64,000 nt of DNA, taken from NCBI GenBank assembly GCA_963707125.1, contig CAVPOU010000024.1:62001-126000 (forward strand). Reading direction: 5' to 3'. Origin of the DNA: CAVPDE01 sp963707125 (GTDB taxonomy: Bacteria; Desulfobacterota; DSM-4660; Desulfatiglandales; HGW-15). Every line of letters begins with the position of its first letter. Position 1 is the stretch's first letter. Shown piece by piece: positions 52,832 through 61,044 of the stretch. The notes under the pieces are model-generated. The model had not been told where the DNA came from. It searched no databases and saw only the letters and a program-made list of their open reading frames with translations. A program made the translations under genes and the position numbers.

Positions 52832-54217
52832 CTATTTTTTCACATGAAGAAACATCTGGCTCCTCGTATCCTCGAATAAAACCGTTGCCTGTCCAGCGGT
52901 TTTATCAGGCATAAGGCGAAGGAACTCCTCTTCGTTCCTGTAATACAATACCCAGTCCAGCCAGTACTCCATGTAGCAGCGGCTGGGATTGGAAATATGA
53001 AAATTTCCGATCAGCAAGTCACCGTCCTTATCCAGAAGCTGGCAGAGCTTTCCCAGAATGCCCACGGCCACAGGAGGGGTGAGGTAGTCAAAAAGGCCCA
53101 TCGAATAAATGAAGTCGAATTGTCCCCACTTCTCGACCAAATAGGAGCCTTTGAGCATGGTGCGAACCGATTCGTTGAGGTAGGTCACATGGATCGTTGT
53201 GTTCAATTCCTTCTCCAGTTTGGCGATGAGACTAGCCGCTTCATCAAGGGCGGACTGATCCTGGTCCAGAAGAGTGAAGTGATATTTTTCACACTCCTCA
53301 GGGGAGACCAGAATATCCTTCAATTCACAGGCCGGCCCGCTGGCAACGGACAGGATTTTCATCCTTTTGCCGTTTGATGCGTGGTTCGCTTGCGCTTTTC
53401 TAAATGTTTGCGTGATCAACTTTCGCCTGTTGCGCACCGCCTGCGCAGCCGGGTGCTCTACGGGGTGTTTGTGCATGAGCTTGGAGAACGTCGAGTCGCC
53501 CTCGTAATCGTTCACGTAAAGCATTTTCATCATGATATAGTCCCCTGCGTACCCTCTTGGCTTCAGATTGGTTCGGCGCATGAAGGCGGAGCTCATGATG
53601 ACGTTCCAAAGCAGCCTTCTGAAAAAGTAGCCGTGACACTCGTGCTCTTCTCGGGTAAATCCGTAAACCATGCGATCGAGTTCAGCGAGCTTTTCGTCAA
53701 GGAAGCGCATGAACTTTCGACCTTCTGTCTCGATGATGACCCTCTGGATCTGATCCCTGGCCTCCGGAGGCTCTTTGGCGTATTCTCGATCCAGTTCATC
53801 AAAGAAACTTCTGTAGACGTTGAGATCGTAGGAGAGATTGGCCGTGTAGTCCTTGAAGGACGGCTTTATTCTGCTTTTGTAGTCCAATACCAAAGGGAGG
53901 TTGGAAAAGGAGTCCCTGAGACTGATGAGTTTCTTTTCGGCAAAAAGGGTTTCCAGGTTGTAGACGTCCGCAAGAAAGGCGAGGCTCGCGTCATAGCCGT
54001 CCATCCGGCCATTCCTCTTCAGGCGGCAGGGGCCCAAATGAAACTCTGTGCCGTTGAATCGAATCTGAAAATTGGAAAATTCTGCGCCGTCATCAAAACG
54101 ATGACCGTTCAAGAACCGGACCAGCACGGTGTGCTTCGACCCACAAGCGGCTATGATGGGTATTTTGTCTGCCTCTTTGACAAGGTAAGCGTCTGTGTTG
54201 CGCTCTGCTAGGTTCAT
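52832..54217 (-). CDS. SAM-dependent methyltransferase of a switch operon, PilZ-like N-terminus
   Basis: 461 residues from ATG 54217, which shares one base with the stop of the STAS gene (TGATG); a longer frame to 54517 only overlaps the STAS gene. The C-terminal part has the Rossmann SAM loop ILSVASGPACELKDI, an acidic motif LLDQDQSALDEA and FDFIYSMGLFDYL. The middle contains GYAGDYIMMKMLY, a block I recall from PhcB-type and related methyltransferases. The N-terminal 80 residues (KHTVLVRFLNGHRF, AEFSNFQIRFNGTEFHLG) look like a degenerate PilZ barrel. The methyl acceptor is unknown. Confidence 0.75.
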   Translation of the reverse strand: MNLAERNTDAYLVKEADKIPIIAACGSKHTVLVRFLNGHRFDDGAEFSNFQIRFNGTEFHLGPCRLKRNGRMDGYDASLAFLADVYNLETLFAEKKLISLRDSFSNLPLVLDYKSRIKPSFKDYTANLSYDLNVYRSFFDELDREYAKEPPEARDQIQRVIIETEGRKFMRFLDEKLAELDRMVYGFTREEHECHGYFFRRLLWNVIMSSAFMRRTNLKPRGYAGDYIMMKMLYVNDYEGDSTFSKLMHKHPVEHPAAQAVRNRRKLITQTFRKAQANHASNGKRMKILSVASGPACELKDILVSPEECEKYHFTLLDQDQSALDEAASLIAKLEKELNTTIHVTYLNESVRTMLKGSYLVEKWGQFDFIYSMGLFDYLTPPVAVGILGKLCQLLDKDGDLLIGNFHISNPSRCYMEYWLDWVLYYRNEEEFLRLMPDKTAGQATVLFEDTRSQMFLHVKK

Positions 54218-54594
54218 CAGCGTACCATTCCTTTGATTTCGACTCTTTGATCCGTCGTTTCGAATATCCTGAGAGCGGAGAAGTTCACTTCCTGCCACCT
54301 CAGGGACTTCTCGTACATGACGGTAATCTTGTTTTTTCCCTTTTTCGCCCGTTCCAGCACCTTGATGATGGGCGTAATGGTGGAAGAATTCATGTAAGCG
54401 AGCTTGCAGAAATCGAGAATGACCCTTTTTCCCATGTCGGTGCTTCCCTTGATGATATCGACAAGAATGGGAGTGATGAATTTGCCTGGTTCCCGATCGA
54501 TGCTTTTGCCGGACCACGCGAGCTTGATGGAGTCCTCGGTTTCAGTCACCTTGATCTCTAACGAATTGTTGGTAAAAGTTCTTGTATCTCCCAT
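54217..54594 (-). CDS. STAS/SiaC-like switch protein (slr1659-like)
   Basis: 125 residues. The fold pattern (LEIKVTETEDSIKLAWSGKS, RVILDFCKLAYMNSSTITPI, KNKITVMYEKSLRW) fits a STAS-like anti-sigma-antagonist. The phosphorylatable serine or threonine would be in MNSSTITP. It lies two bases behind the HATPase gene and is the likely substrate of that kinase and of the SpoIIE-type phosphatase, as in Rsb, SiaABC and the cyanobacterial slr1658/slr1659 pair. No sigma factor is encoded in the cluster, so the target could be the methyltransferase. Confidence 0.75.
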   Translation of the reverse strand: MGDTRTFTNNSLEIKVTETEDSIKLAWSGKSIDREPGKFITPILVDIIKGSTDMGKRVILDFCKLAYMNSSTITPIIKVLERAKKGKNKITVMYEKSLRWQEVNFSALRIFETTDQRVEIKGMVR

Positions 54595-54596
54595 AA

Positions 54597-55244
54597 TTAC
54601 CTCCAGAGCCCTTTTTCGATACCCGCTATGGCGGATACGTTCAGCGCATTGTCTTCCGCGACAAAGAAGTCAATAATGGATTTCCCTTCATACGCGATTC
54701 TGACCAGACCCAGACCGCTTTCGCTGTCATTGATCGGCCTTCGCGCCACCTCTTTTAACTTTTCAAGGTAGGCTTGGAAGGGATCTTGAAATCCTCTGAT
54801 CCACTGAATCGTTTTATCGAGTCGCCGCAGGTGAGGCGCGGCACTTGCATTGGTTGGATGAGTCACTTCCACGATGACATTTTTTTCTTGAATATGAAGA
54901 TTGACGGTGAGTCCATTCTCCGGTCCCTCAAAGAACCCGTATTTCATGCCATTTTCGACCAGCTCGCTGCTGACCATGGTGACCGCATCAATGAGCTCCT
55001 TCGAAAACCCGTGATTTTTCAGAAAAGACCGGGTCTTTCTCCGGACTTCCTCGATCTGGTCCCAATTCGGACTAATGGTCATATCGATAGCCTTCTTCGA
55101 GGCCATCCCCCCGGAGGGCGGTTTCCCCTGAGGGGTCTGATATTCCCGATCATCGAATTTCCCACCGCCTCTTGCACCCTTCCGGTTTCTTGCGGAGGAT
55201 CGTTCTCTACCGCTTTTTTCCTCGTACGTTTGATAAACGCTCAT
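54597..55244 (-). CDS. HATPase_c_2 switch-protein kinase (slr1658/SiaB/RsbW-like)
   Basis: 215 residues from ATG 55244 with GAGGAG eight bases upstream. The first 55 residues are basic and low in complexity. Then follows a GHKL ATP-binding domain: N box VSSELVENGMKYGFFEGPEN, and NDSESGLGLVRIAYEG near the end. RsbW-like kinases bind and phosphorylate STAS antagonists. It begins the run of minus-strand signalling genes. Confidence 0.82.
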   Translation of the reverse strand: MSVYQTYEEKSGRERSSARNRKGARGGGKFDDREYQTPQGKPPSGGMASKKAIDMTISPNWDQIEEVRRKTRSFLKNHGFSKELIDAVTMVSSELVENGMKYGFFEGPENGLTVNLHIQEKNVIVEVTHPTNASAAPHLRRLDKTIQWIRGFQDPFQAYLEKLKEVARRPINDSESGLGLVRIAYEGKSIIDFFVAEDNALNVSAIAGIEKGLWR

Positions 55245-55473
55245 CAACGTCTCCTCTCCCTAGTCTCATAGAAACTGAGCATGTCCACCGGGGATGAAAA
55301 TAAGACTAAAAGTGTTTTCCGGCACCTTATGACCCGTGACATACGCACGCACCTTTAAACGGCATAAGCCGGTCCCAAGCAGGGATTCTTTGATTTGCAG
55401 TGCATTTACCACTTTTTGTAATACAATAGGGCAAAACCCTCACCCCTCTACACAGGCCCCGTGCCCCTTCACC

Positions 55474-55974
55474 CTACATCAAGTAGGGCGCCAGCTTCTG
55501 GAGGTTCTTTTCGCCGGGGTCGCTGAACTGGGCACCGACCTGGATCTCTTCCCCAATGTCGCGCATGTGGCGGGCAATGCAATCGAAGCACAGCTCTTTT
55601 CGGTTTTGGGGCACATGGAAACAGACCCTGAAATGAGGCAACTCCCCCTCGGAGGTGAATCGGATTTCACTCCCCTTGGCGTAGGTCACCAAAACCCCGC
55701 CTCTGGAAACATCCAGGAGGACCCCCGGAAAAGTCCCCGTCTTCGGCCCTGTTCCTAAAATCGTCCTGGCAGGTAGCGTGATTTTCTTCCTCGGGAACCG
55801 GCGCCGTTCTCCGCCCAGTTCCGGGCCGACAAGAAATCCTTCTTTCTGTAAGAAGTCTGCGATCACTTTGTCTAAGAGAGAGGCCACGGTGCGCCTTTCC
55901 TTTCTTGCCGCCCTTCTAAGCGCCTCTCGTATTCTGCTGCTCATTCGCATGCTGTAAACCGCATCTTTTTCCAC
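55474..55974 (-). CDS. PilZ-domain protein with N-terminal ribbon-helix-helix-like segment
   Basis: 166 residues from a GTG at 55974 with AAGGAAG eight bases upstream; the open frame extends to 56082, but those residues do not fit. MRMSSRIREALRRAARKERR followed by TVASLLDKVIADFLQKEG (about 9-46) looks like a ribbon-helix-helix DNA-binding segment. RRRFPRKKITLPART (about 56-70) is a PilZ opening of RxxxR type (RRFPRKK), followed by LDVSRGGVLVTY, the second PilZ motif. This is an RHH-PilZ fusion that could couple c-di-GMP to DNA binding. Confidence 0.78.
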   Translation of the reverse strand: MEKDAVYSMRMSSRIREALRRAARKERRTVASLLDKVIADFLQKEGFLVGPELGGERRRFPRKKITLPARTILGTGPKTGTFPGVLLDVSRGGVLVTYAKGSEIRFTSEGELPHFRVCFHVPQNRKELCFDCIARHMRDIGEEIQVGAQFSDPGEKNLQKLAPYLM

Positions 55975-56682
55975 TGCCCAAACTTCCTTCCGTGAAGCAA
56001 ATTTCACTGCGCGGTCACCTTGCCAAGGCAACTCGCCTACCTCCTCGTTTCGAAGAGCCGTTGTTTTCAGCCCCCACCTCACGATGGTTTTGGCTTTTCA
56101 GGGCTTGGAGGTAAACTACATTGTAATACAATCGATATACGCTGCATCACATATCAGCAATCCTCATGCCAAACAAGTCGTCTCTGGGAATTGCGACCAA
56201 TTCCGAAGGGTTGAGGCGTGCGCACCTTTTGTTGAGGGCACCGGTGAGAAATCTCTTACCACTCCTCTGTGAAAAGGGATTCCAGCTTTTGGCAAGTTTT
56301 TACACACTTCCGGGATGAAAGCCTGTTGCGGCATGACAATGAAGCGTTAAGGTTTGAAAACCTCTTCTTTTGGGATGACGATCTTTAAATATCAACCGGG
56401 TAGATTGGTCCGACCCGGCGGGCGGCTCTAAAGTGATATGCTCAACTCCCAAAAGTTACTGAACCGCGGACATCCTTATTCGATTGACTGGGAGTGGGGC
56501 ACTATCCTATGGAAAATTTTCTCTCCCCTGGTGGGAGAGGTTGGGTGAGGGGGGATTTTTCACCTTGATTTCCAACTGACTTCTCTTTAACATGCTTAAT
56601 AAAAAAACCTTGATCAACAGTGCATGCTTTTATCCTGTATCCAGCTTCTGGCGGATTTGTAGTCCTTCCAGGAGGATTTCAG
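55975..56682. other. 708-base intergenic region with a dispersed CTCTCCCC palindrome
   Basis: No gene is supported. CTCTCCCCTGGTGGGAGAGG at about 56520-56540, followed by TTGGGTGAGGGGG, is a second copy of the repeat found between livK and livH. The stretch marks the change from the ordered signalling genes to the mosaic region that follows. Confidence 0.6.
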
Positions 56683-56907
56683 ATGAATCCTACGAGTATC
56701 TCAATTTTTGATTTGAGCCCACCGGAAAAGCTCCAGCTAGTGGAAGATTTGTGGGATGACCTTGCTGCTACTCCCGAAGCGATACCAGTTCATGATTGAC
56801 AAAAAGCGGAGCTGGCCCGGAGAAAGGCCAACCTTGTCAAGAACCCCGTCTCCGGACTCACGTGGGAAGAAGTCAAACGAAGGGTCCGAAGTCGTTATGG
56901 CCGCTGA
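56683..56907 (+). pseudogene. addiction-module antitoxin with a nonsense codon
   Basis: ATG 56683 has AGGAGG upstream. The reading frame is SISIFDLSPPEKLQLVEDLW, then IPVHD-stop-QKAELARRKANL, then LTWEEVKRRVRSRYGR and TGA at 56905. This is the TIGR02574-type antitoxin of ParE/RelE toxins. Codon 39 is TGA (56797-56799) where I would expect TGG (Trp) in relatives. The ParE-like toxin start overlaps its end by 11 bases but is itself destroyed. Confidence 0.78.
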
Positions 56908-57019
56908 GTTAATCATCGCGCCGGAGGATCGGAACAGAATCCGCGATCGATTGAGGCACTGGGACAGCCTATCCCCTCAAGAACAAGAAGACGTCCTCCA
57001 AAGATTTCAAAAACGCTGA
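56897..57019 (+). pseudogene. in-frame chimera: start of a ParE/RelE toxin joined to the end of a DUF3106 gene
   Basis: MAAELIIAPE (ATG 56897) is the usual beginning of a ParE/RelE toxin following its antitoxin. At CCGGAGGA (56921-56928) it switches to a copy of the DUF3106 3' end, giving DRNRIRDRLRHWDSLSPQEQ then EDVLQRFQKR-stop, 40 residues in all. The 99 bases 56921-57019 match 47323-47421 at 90 positions by hand alignment. The toxin fold cannot form, so it is scored as a pseudogene, but the frame is open and could be expressed. Confidence 0.8.
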
Positions 57020-57054
57020 GACCTTGCCCGAATTCCAACTCCTCCTGCACCCTC

Positions 57055-57282
57055 TCAAAAATCAAGCAGGCTCTTCGCCTCTTTGATGGTCCGGCTCTTG
57101 ATCGTGTGGGTATATATCATCGTTGTCCTCACGTCGCTTTGGCCCAAGAACACCTGTATGGTCCTGATATCGTAGTTCGCTTGCAGGAGATGGGTTGCAA
57201 AGCTGTTGCGGAAAGTGTGCGACGAAACTCGCTTCAGAATGAGATTGAAACGCGCGGGCACCTCAGCCGGAATATTGATCAA
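57055..57282 (-). pseudogene. C-terminal stump of a tyrosine recombinase, integron-integrase-like
   Basis: 75 codons on the minus strand carry the catalytic end of a tyrosine recombinase: His-x2-Arg in SSHTFRNSFATHLLQ, then YDIRTIQVFLGQSDV, and the nucleophile Tyr in TTMIYTHT. The Gly-His of the last box reads Gly-Gln. The N-terminal three quarters, including the first catalytic Arg, are missing and the first codon is TTG. Wording of the boxes resembles integron integrases. It faces the plus-strand cassettes that begin 170 bases away, the standard integron layout. Confidence 0.72.
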
Positions 57283-57425
57283 GTGATATTATCCTCCTTG
57301 CTGTATTGTATCCGAGAAGTGATGTTATCCAGCCAGGAGAGGAGATGCTGGTGGGCTATCGTTGTCAATGTTCTGTTGCATTTTTTCACAACGGCCAGTA
57401 GTATCCTAAGATCATCTAATAACTT

Positions 57426-57433
57426 GTTAGGGC
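57426..57433 (+). other. possible integron recombination site (GTTAGGGC) before the first cassette
   Basis: TTGTTAGGGCAATG lies between the integrase stump and the first plus-strand gene. It is one base longer than the GTTAGGC core of attI/attC crossover sites and stands where attI or the end of a lost cassette would be expected. Confidence 0.4.
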
Positions 57434-57450
57434 AATGAAACTAGGTACGT

Positions 57451-58757
57451 ATGAAGATTGAATCCACAGATCAGGACATAAGAAATCTGCTGTCATCGGG
57501 GTACTATCGGATCCCGCGATTCCAGCGGCCGTATTCTTGGCTACTAGAACACATTCAGGAGTTCTGGGATGACATCGTCCGCGACAACCCCTCGGACTAC
57601 TTCATTGGATCAATGGTCGTCTTCAAAGAGGGAAATCAACGTTACGGGGTTGTGGATGGCCAACAACGATTGACAACCATTACTATTCTTCTAGCAGTGT
57701 TGAGGAACACTCTCGACAAACTTGGGTTCACCGATCTGGCCAGCGGGATCCATGGCCTAATCGAAAGGCGCAATATTGATAATAAGGAGGAGTTCGTGCT
57801 CTCAACGGAGTCCTCCTATCCATTCTTTCAGGACCATATCCTGAAACGCGGCGAGCCCGAACTTGCCGTTATCCCAATGCGGGAGGAAGAGAATCTACAA
57901 CATGCATTTGATCAACTAAGGAGTCTGGTCGGCAGTGCTGTCGACGGAGTCAATAGCGACAAAGGCCTGACCGCTGAAAAGAGGAAAGACGCCCTCAAGC
58001 GAAGGCTTACGGAGATTCGCGATGCGTTGCTTGACCTGAAGGTTATCTTCGTCAAGATGGACAATGAGGATGATGCGTACATCATTTTCGAGACTCTCAA
58101 CACGCGGGGCAAGGACCTCAGCTTGACGGACCTCGTCAAGAACCATGTAACAAAGCATCTGAAAACAAAGAGCGTTTCAGTGGACCAGACAAAGGTCAAA
58201 TGGACACGCGTACTTGAGACAATTGAAGGATCATCCTGCGATCTTTCGACTGATAAATTCATTCACCATTTCTGGCTCTCAAGGTATGACTACCTTCCTG
58301 CGAAAGGCCTGTTCAAAGAGTTAAAGCGCAAGATTGGGAAGACAGAGGCCAAGAAGTTCCTCGAGGACCTCGTGGCAGATGCCGCTCTGTATCGCGGCAT
58401 TCACGAAGTCCCATATGGGAAGTGGAGCAAGCAAGAGCGACGTATCGCGGAGGGGCTCCAAGCCTTGCAGTTGTTCCGCGTAGCTCAACAGGCACCTTGT
58501 GTTCTCTCTCTTGTTCGCGCCTACAGAGGCAAGAAGATCAAAAGCAAACACATTGAGGATGCAATTGCTGCGATCGAGAAGTTCCACTTCCTTTTTACGG
58601 CCGTAACATTCCAACGGTCGTCTGGTGGCATCTCGGAAATGTACGCATCTCTTGGCCGCCGAAAATCGCTGCAGCAGAAGACTGGACGGCAAACGACATC
58701 AAGGCCAGAACACTGGATATGGCTATCGAAGCTTACGAAAAGGTCTGGAAGATATAA
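57451..58757 (+). pseudogene. DUF262/DUF1524 (GmrSD-like) defence gene with the nuclease core deleted
   Basis: ATG 57451 opens a DUF262 ParB-like NTPase domain: YRIPRFQRPYSW, YFIGSMVVF and VVDGQQRLTTI are all intact to about residue 400 (SSGGISEMYASL). Then the frame changes: the true C-terminus, AAAEDWTANDIKARTLDMAI then EAYEKVWKI-stop (58755), is in another frame. The DUF1524 His-Me-finger nuclease region that should lie between is absent. I infer a frame-changing internal deletion near 58650. The fused reading frame to 58809 ends in attC sequence. The ancestral protein would be a modification-dependent or phage-restricting nuclease. Confidence 0.8.
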
Positions 58758-58758
58758 G

Positions 58759-58792
58759 GCCCCAACCAGCGCATGCAGCGCGACGTTAGGCC
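58759..58792 (+). other. short attC-like site after cassette 1
   Basis: GGCCCCAAC right behind the TAA at 58755 is partly inverted as GTTAGGCC (58785-58792), with AGCGCATGCAGCGC between. The GTTAGGC end is a perfect attC crossover core; the other end, CCCCAAC, deviates by one base. At about 34 bases it is shorter than normal attC sites, so it is probably collapsed. Confidence 0.5.
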
Positions 58793-58804
58793 GAACAAAA
58801 TTGT

Positions 58805-58810
58805 TATAAT
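58805..58810 (+). promoter_or_regulatory. -10 element TATAAT before brnT
   Basis: A consensus TATAAT stands 14 bases before the BrnT start codon. There is no good -35. Its position directly behind the attC-like end suggests the cassette carries its own promoter, as toxin-antitoxin cassettes commonly do. Confidence 0.45.
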
Positions 58811-58823
58811 TTAGGAAGGCTAT

Positions 58824-59096
58824 ATGGAATTTGAATGGTATCCAAAAAAGGCAGAGACAAACAAACGAAAGCACGGAGTTACCTTTCAGGAAGGGACAAC
58901 CGTTTTTGGGGATCCCTTGGCCATAACCTATGCAGATCCTGATCATTCTGAGGATGAAGAGCGACACATCACTTTTGGACTGTCGACGCAAAAACGGCTG
59001 CTTGTTGTCTCACATGCGCATCGTGTAAGTAAGACAAGGATTATCAGTGCGCGTCCTATGACCCGCAAGGAAAGGAAAATCTATGAACAAGGCTAA
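58824..59096 (+). CDS. brnT: BrnT-family ribonuclease toxin
   Basis: 90 residues, the full BrnT length. FEWYPKKAETNKRKHGVTFQ (2-21) and ERHITFGLSTQKRLLVVSHA, then RIISARPMTRKERKIYEQG, cover the whole family. BrnT has a RelE-like fold and cleaves RNA until bound by BrnA. The next gene overlaps its end by 14 bases. TATAAT and AGGAAGG lie upstream. It appears intact. Confidence 0.9.
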   Translation: MEFEWYPKKAETNKRKHGVTFQEGTTVFGDPLAITYADPDHSEDEERHITFGLSTQKRLLVVSHAHRVSKTRIISARPMTRKERKIYEQG

Positions 59097-59337
59097 ATCA
59101 GATGAACTGCGTCCGGAGTATCACCGTGAGGAGCTTGGCCCGGGTGTTCGCGGTAAATATTTTGAATCATACCGAAAGGGAACGAATTTGGTTCTTCTTA
59201 GCCCTGATGTGGCCAAAGCATTTCCTACCGAAGATGCTGTAAATGATGCTCTACGTTCCCTTATAAAAATTGCACAAAAATCTACTGGCCTAACAAGACC
59301 CTCAACCGGACGCGCAAAAAAACTGCGCGCCGGTTAG
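59083..59337 (+). CDS. antitoxin partner of BrnT, C-terminus encoded by an attC site
   Basis: 84 residues overlapping brnT by 14 bases. The body (DELRPEYHREELGPGVRGKY, GTNLVLLSPDVAKAFPTEDA) matches a common small partner of BrnT-type toxins; it lacks a clear BrnA signature, so I call it antitoxin from position. From about residue 68 (GLTRPSTGRAKKLRAG) the codons lie inside the attC site at 59288. That tail is a by-product of cassette structure rather than part of the original protein. Confidence 0.72.
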   Translation: MNKAKSDELRPEYHREELGPGVRGKYFESYRKGTNLVLLSPDVAKAFPTEDAVNDALRSLIKIAQKSTGLTRPSTGRAKKLRAG

Positions 59338-59353
59338 CTTTTACGTATGTGCC
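59288..59353 (+). other. attC (59-base-element-like) site, right end altered
   Basis: GCCTAAC (59288-59294) is the outer crossover box. CAACCGGACGCGCA and TGCGCGCCGGTTAG (inner arms) pair almost fully, with one unpaired base and a loop of AAAAAAAC, as attC single strands do. The partner box should be GTTAGGC but reads GTATGTGCC at 59345-59353, so the right end has been replaced. Confidence 0.7.
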
Positions 59354-59640
59354 GGGCATGGCACAGGACTTGTGGGATGGAAAGTCCCCAAGCCAGGTGA
59401 GTTTATCCTGAGCGAAGTCGAAGGACGGAGCCGACTTGTGAGGCCGAAGCTTATACGAAGGCTCAAGGCTAGTCGAAGATTCCGATTATCGGGTGTGGTG
59501 TGGGAGGAGGGGGGTCGAGAGGTCCCCCCTATCCCGATTAGCCCGCTGAGAAGCACGGGCGTGTGGCTGAAAGAGTCCCCGGCTGCTGCGGTTGGATCTG
59601 CGCGGCGGGAATCACCCGCGGTGCCCGGATGATGGGAGTG
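59346..59640 (+). mobile_element. group II intron-like remnant joined to the attC site
   Basis: TGTGCCGGGCATGGCACAGG, then ACTTGTGGGATGGAAAGTCC, resembles the 5' end (domain I) of bacterial group II introns, including the GGAAAGTCCCC stem. A long perfect stem, GGGGGG-TCGAGAGG-TCCCCCC, follows near 59515. About 295 bases with no reverse transcriptase: at best a fragment. Class C introns are known to target attC sites, which fits the junction at the lost GTTAGGC. The identification is by eye and uncertain. Confidence 0.35.
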
Positions 59641-59654
59641 GAGTAAACTCAATA

Positions 59655-60083
59655 ATGGACCAAGCAACCCACAACAAGGTCGTCTCTTTCATCTGGGGCA
59701 TCGCCGACGATGTCCTGCGAGACCTCTTCAAGCGCGGCAAGGCCAAGGCCGACCAGCTGCGCGGCCTGTTCGAGGCGACCGTGGGCGGCAAACCCGCCAT
59801 TGTCGAGTATGAGCCCGACTCCGACCTGCGCGACACCGAGCAGGTGCCGCTCCTGGAAGACGGCGGTATCGAAGCCTTCATCCGCCGTGAGGTGCTTCCC
59901 TACACGCCCGATGCGTGGATCAAGGAGGAGGCCACCAAGGTCGGCTACGAGGTGAGCTTCACGCGGCATTTCTACAAGCCGCTGCCGCTGCGCACGCTCG
60001 AGGAGATCAGCGCCGACATCCTCGCCATCGAGCAGGAGGCCGAGGGGCTGCTGGATGATTTGCTGAAAGGAGGGCCGGCATGA
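59655..60083 (+). pseudogene. HsdM remnant: both ends of a type I methylase, middle deleted in frame
   Basis: The first 29 residues (MDQATHNKVVSFIWGIADDV, LRDLFKRGK) are the exact start of a type I restriction-modification M subunit. The next residues (AKADQLRGLFEATVGGKPAI, EVLPYTPDAWIKEE, FTRHFYKPLPLRTLEEI, EGLLDDLLKGG) are its C-terminal end. The several hundred residues between, with the SAM site and the Asn-Pro-Pro-Tyr catalytic motif, are absent. The frame is still open (142 residues). The stop overlaps the DUF1016 gene by four bases, as in an intact hsdM-DUF1016 operon. Confidence 0.85.
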
Positions 60084-60822
60084 AGACGAAAAAGGCCCCT
60101 CCGAAGCGCAACCTTGCGATGACGAAGGCCACGCCGGTGCTGGTAGTCGAACAATCGTTCACTGAAATTGCGGGCCTGATCGCGCAGGCTCGCCAGCGCG
60201 CGGTTCAGGCGGTCAACACCGCTCTGATTGATCTGTACTGGCAGATTGGCGAAGCGATCAGCCGCAAGATTGAGGCCGATGGCTGGGGCAAGGGCACGGT
60301 GGGGGAACTTGCGCTCTACATCCAGCGGCAACAGCCCGGTATCCGGGGCTTCTCACCCCAGAATCTCTGGCGGATGCGCCAGTTCTCTCACCACTGGTGA
60401 GAGAATTGCCCTGGACCCACAATCTCATCATCCTGACGCAATCCAAGCGACCGGAAGAACGGGAGTTTTACCTGCGCAGGGCCATCCAGGAGCGCTGGGG
60501 CAAGCGGGAACTGGAACGGCAGTTCCGTCAGGCCCTTTTCGAGCGTACCGTCCTGCATCCGCCAAAAGTCTCACCAGCGGTGAGACACATTCACGGTGAC
60601 GCGATCGGCAGTGTCCTCAAGGACGCCTATTTCGTTGAATTTCTTGATCTGCCGACGGCCCACACCGAAGGCGACCTACATCGCGGTCTGCTGGCGCGGC
60701 TCAAAGAGTTTCTCGTCGAACTTGGGCGCGACTTTTGTTTCGTCGGCTCTGAGTACCCCGTGCAAGTCGGCGGGCGAGACTTCGCTCTTGATCTGCTGTT
60801 TTTTCATCGGGGGCTCAACTGA
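60080..60822 (+). pseudogene. DUF1016 (YhcG-like PDDEXK) gene, frameshifted and truncated
   Basis: ATG 60080 begins a DUF1016 N-domain (QSFTEIAGLIAQARQRAVQA, YWQIGEAISRKIEADGWGKG, RGFSPQNLWRMRQF). At about 60383 the frame breaks and continues as LSPLVRELPWTHNLIILTQS to FVGSEYPVQVGGRDFALDLL then FFHRGLN-stop at 60822. The nuclease motif needs a downstream Glu-x-Lys (usually AIELKxG), which is lost. DUF1016 proteins are commonly encoded inside type I restriction operons. Non-functional as it stands. Confidence 0.8.
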
Positions 60823-61044
60823 GTTCGACCCGCATGCGGTGAAGGCTAAGGGGAATCAAGATCTCCTGCTGTGGCTGACGATGGGCCTCCAACCGAATAT
60901 CGGCTTTGAGGTCCACATTCGGGCCCCGGGGTCGGACCAAGGCAAGTAGTTGCATCCAATCAGGAAGAGCTTTAGAATGGGGCTATTTTAGCCCTTAGAA
61001 CGATGTTTTTGGCCGCGAAAATGCTCCTCTAAGAATGACTTCTT
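60823..61044. other. unassigned mosaic sequence
   Basis: An open stretch continues in another frame to 60949 (DPHAVKAKGNQDLLLWLTMG) but matches no family I recognise and has no start. A perfect small hairpin, GGGCTA-TTT-TAGCCC, lies near 60979-60993. Confidence 0.4.

Noticed and set aside
54218..54517. 100-codon N-terminal extension of the methyltransferase
   Set aside because: It overlaps the STAS gene in another frame, is His/Arg-rich, and the ATG at 54217 couples naturally to the STAS stop.
56797..56799. In-frame TGA in the antitoxin gene as a second selenocysteine codon
   Set aside because: The position is expected to be Trp, there is no adjacent GGU-loop hairpin at the right distance, and the toxin partner is also destroyed, so a nonsense mutation is simpler.
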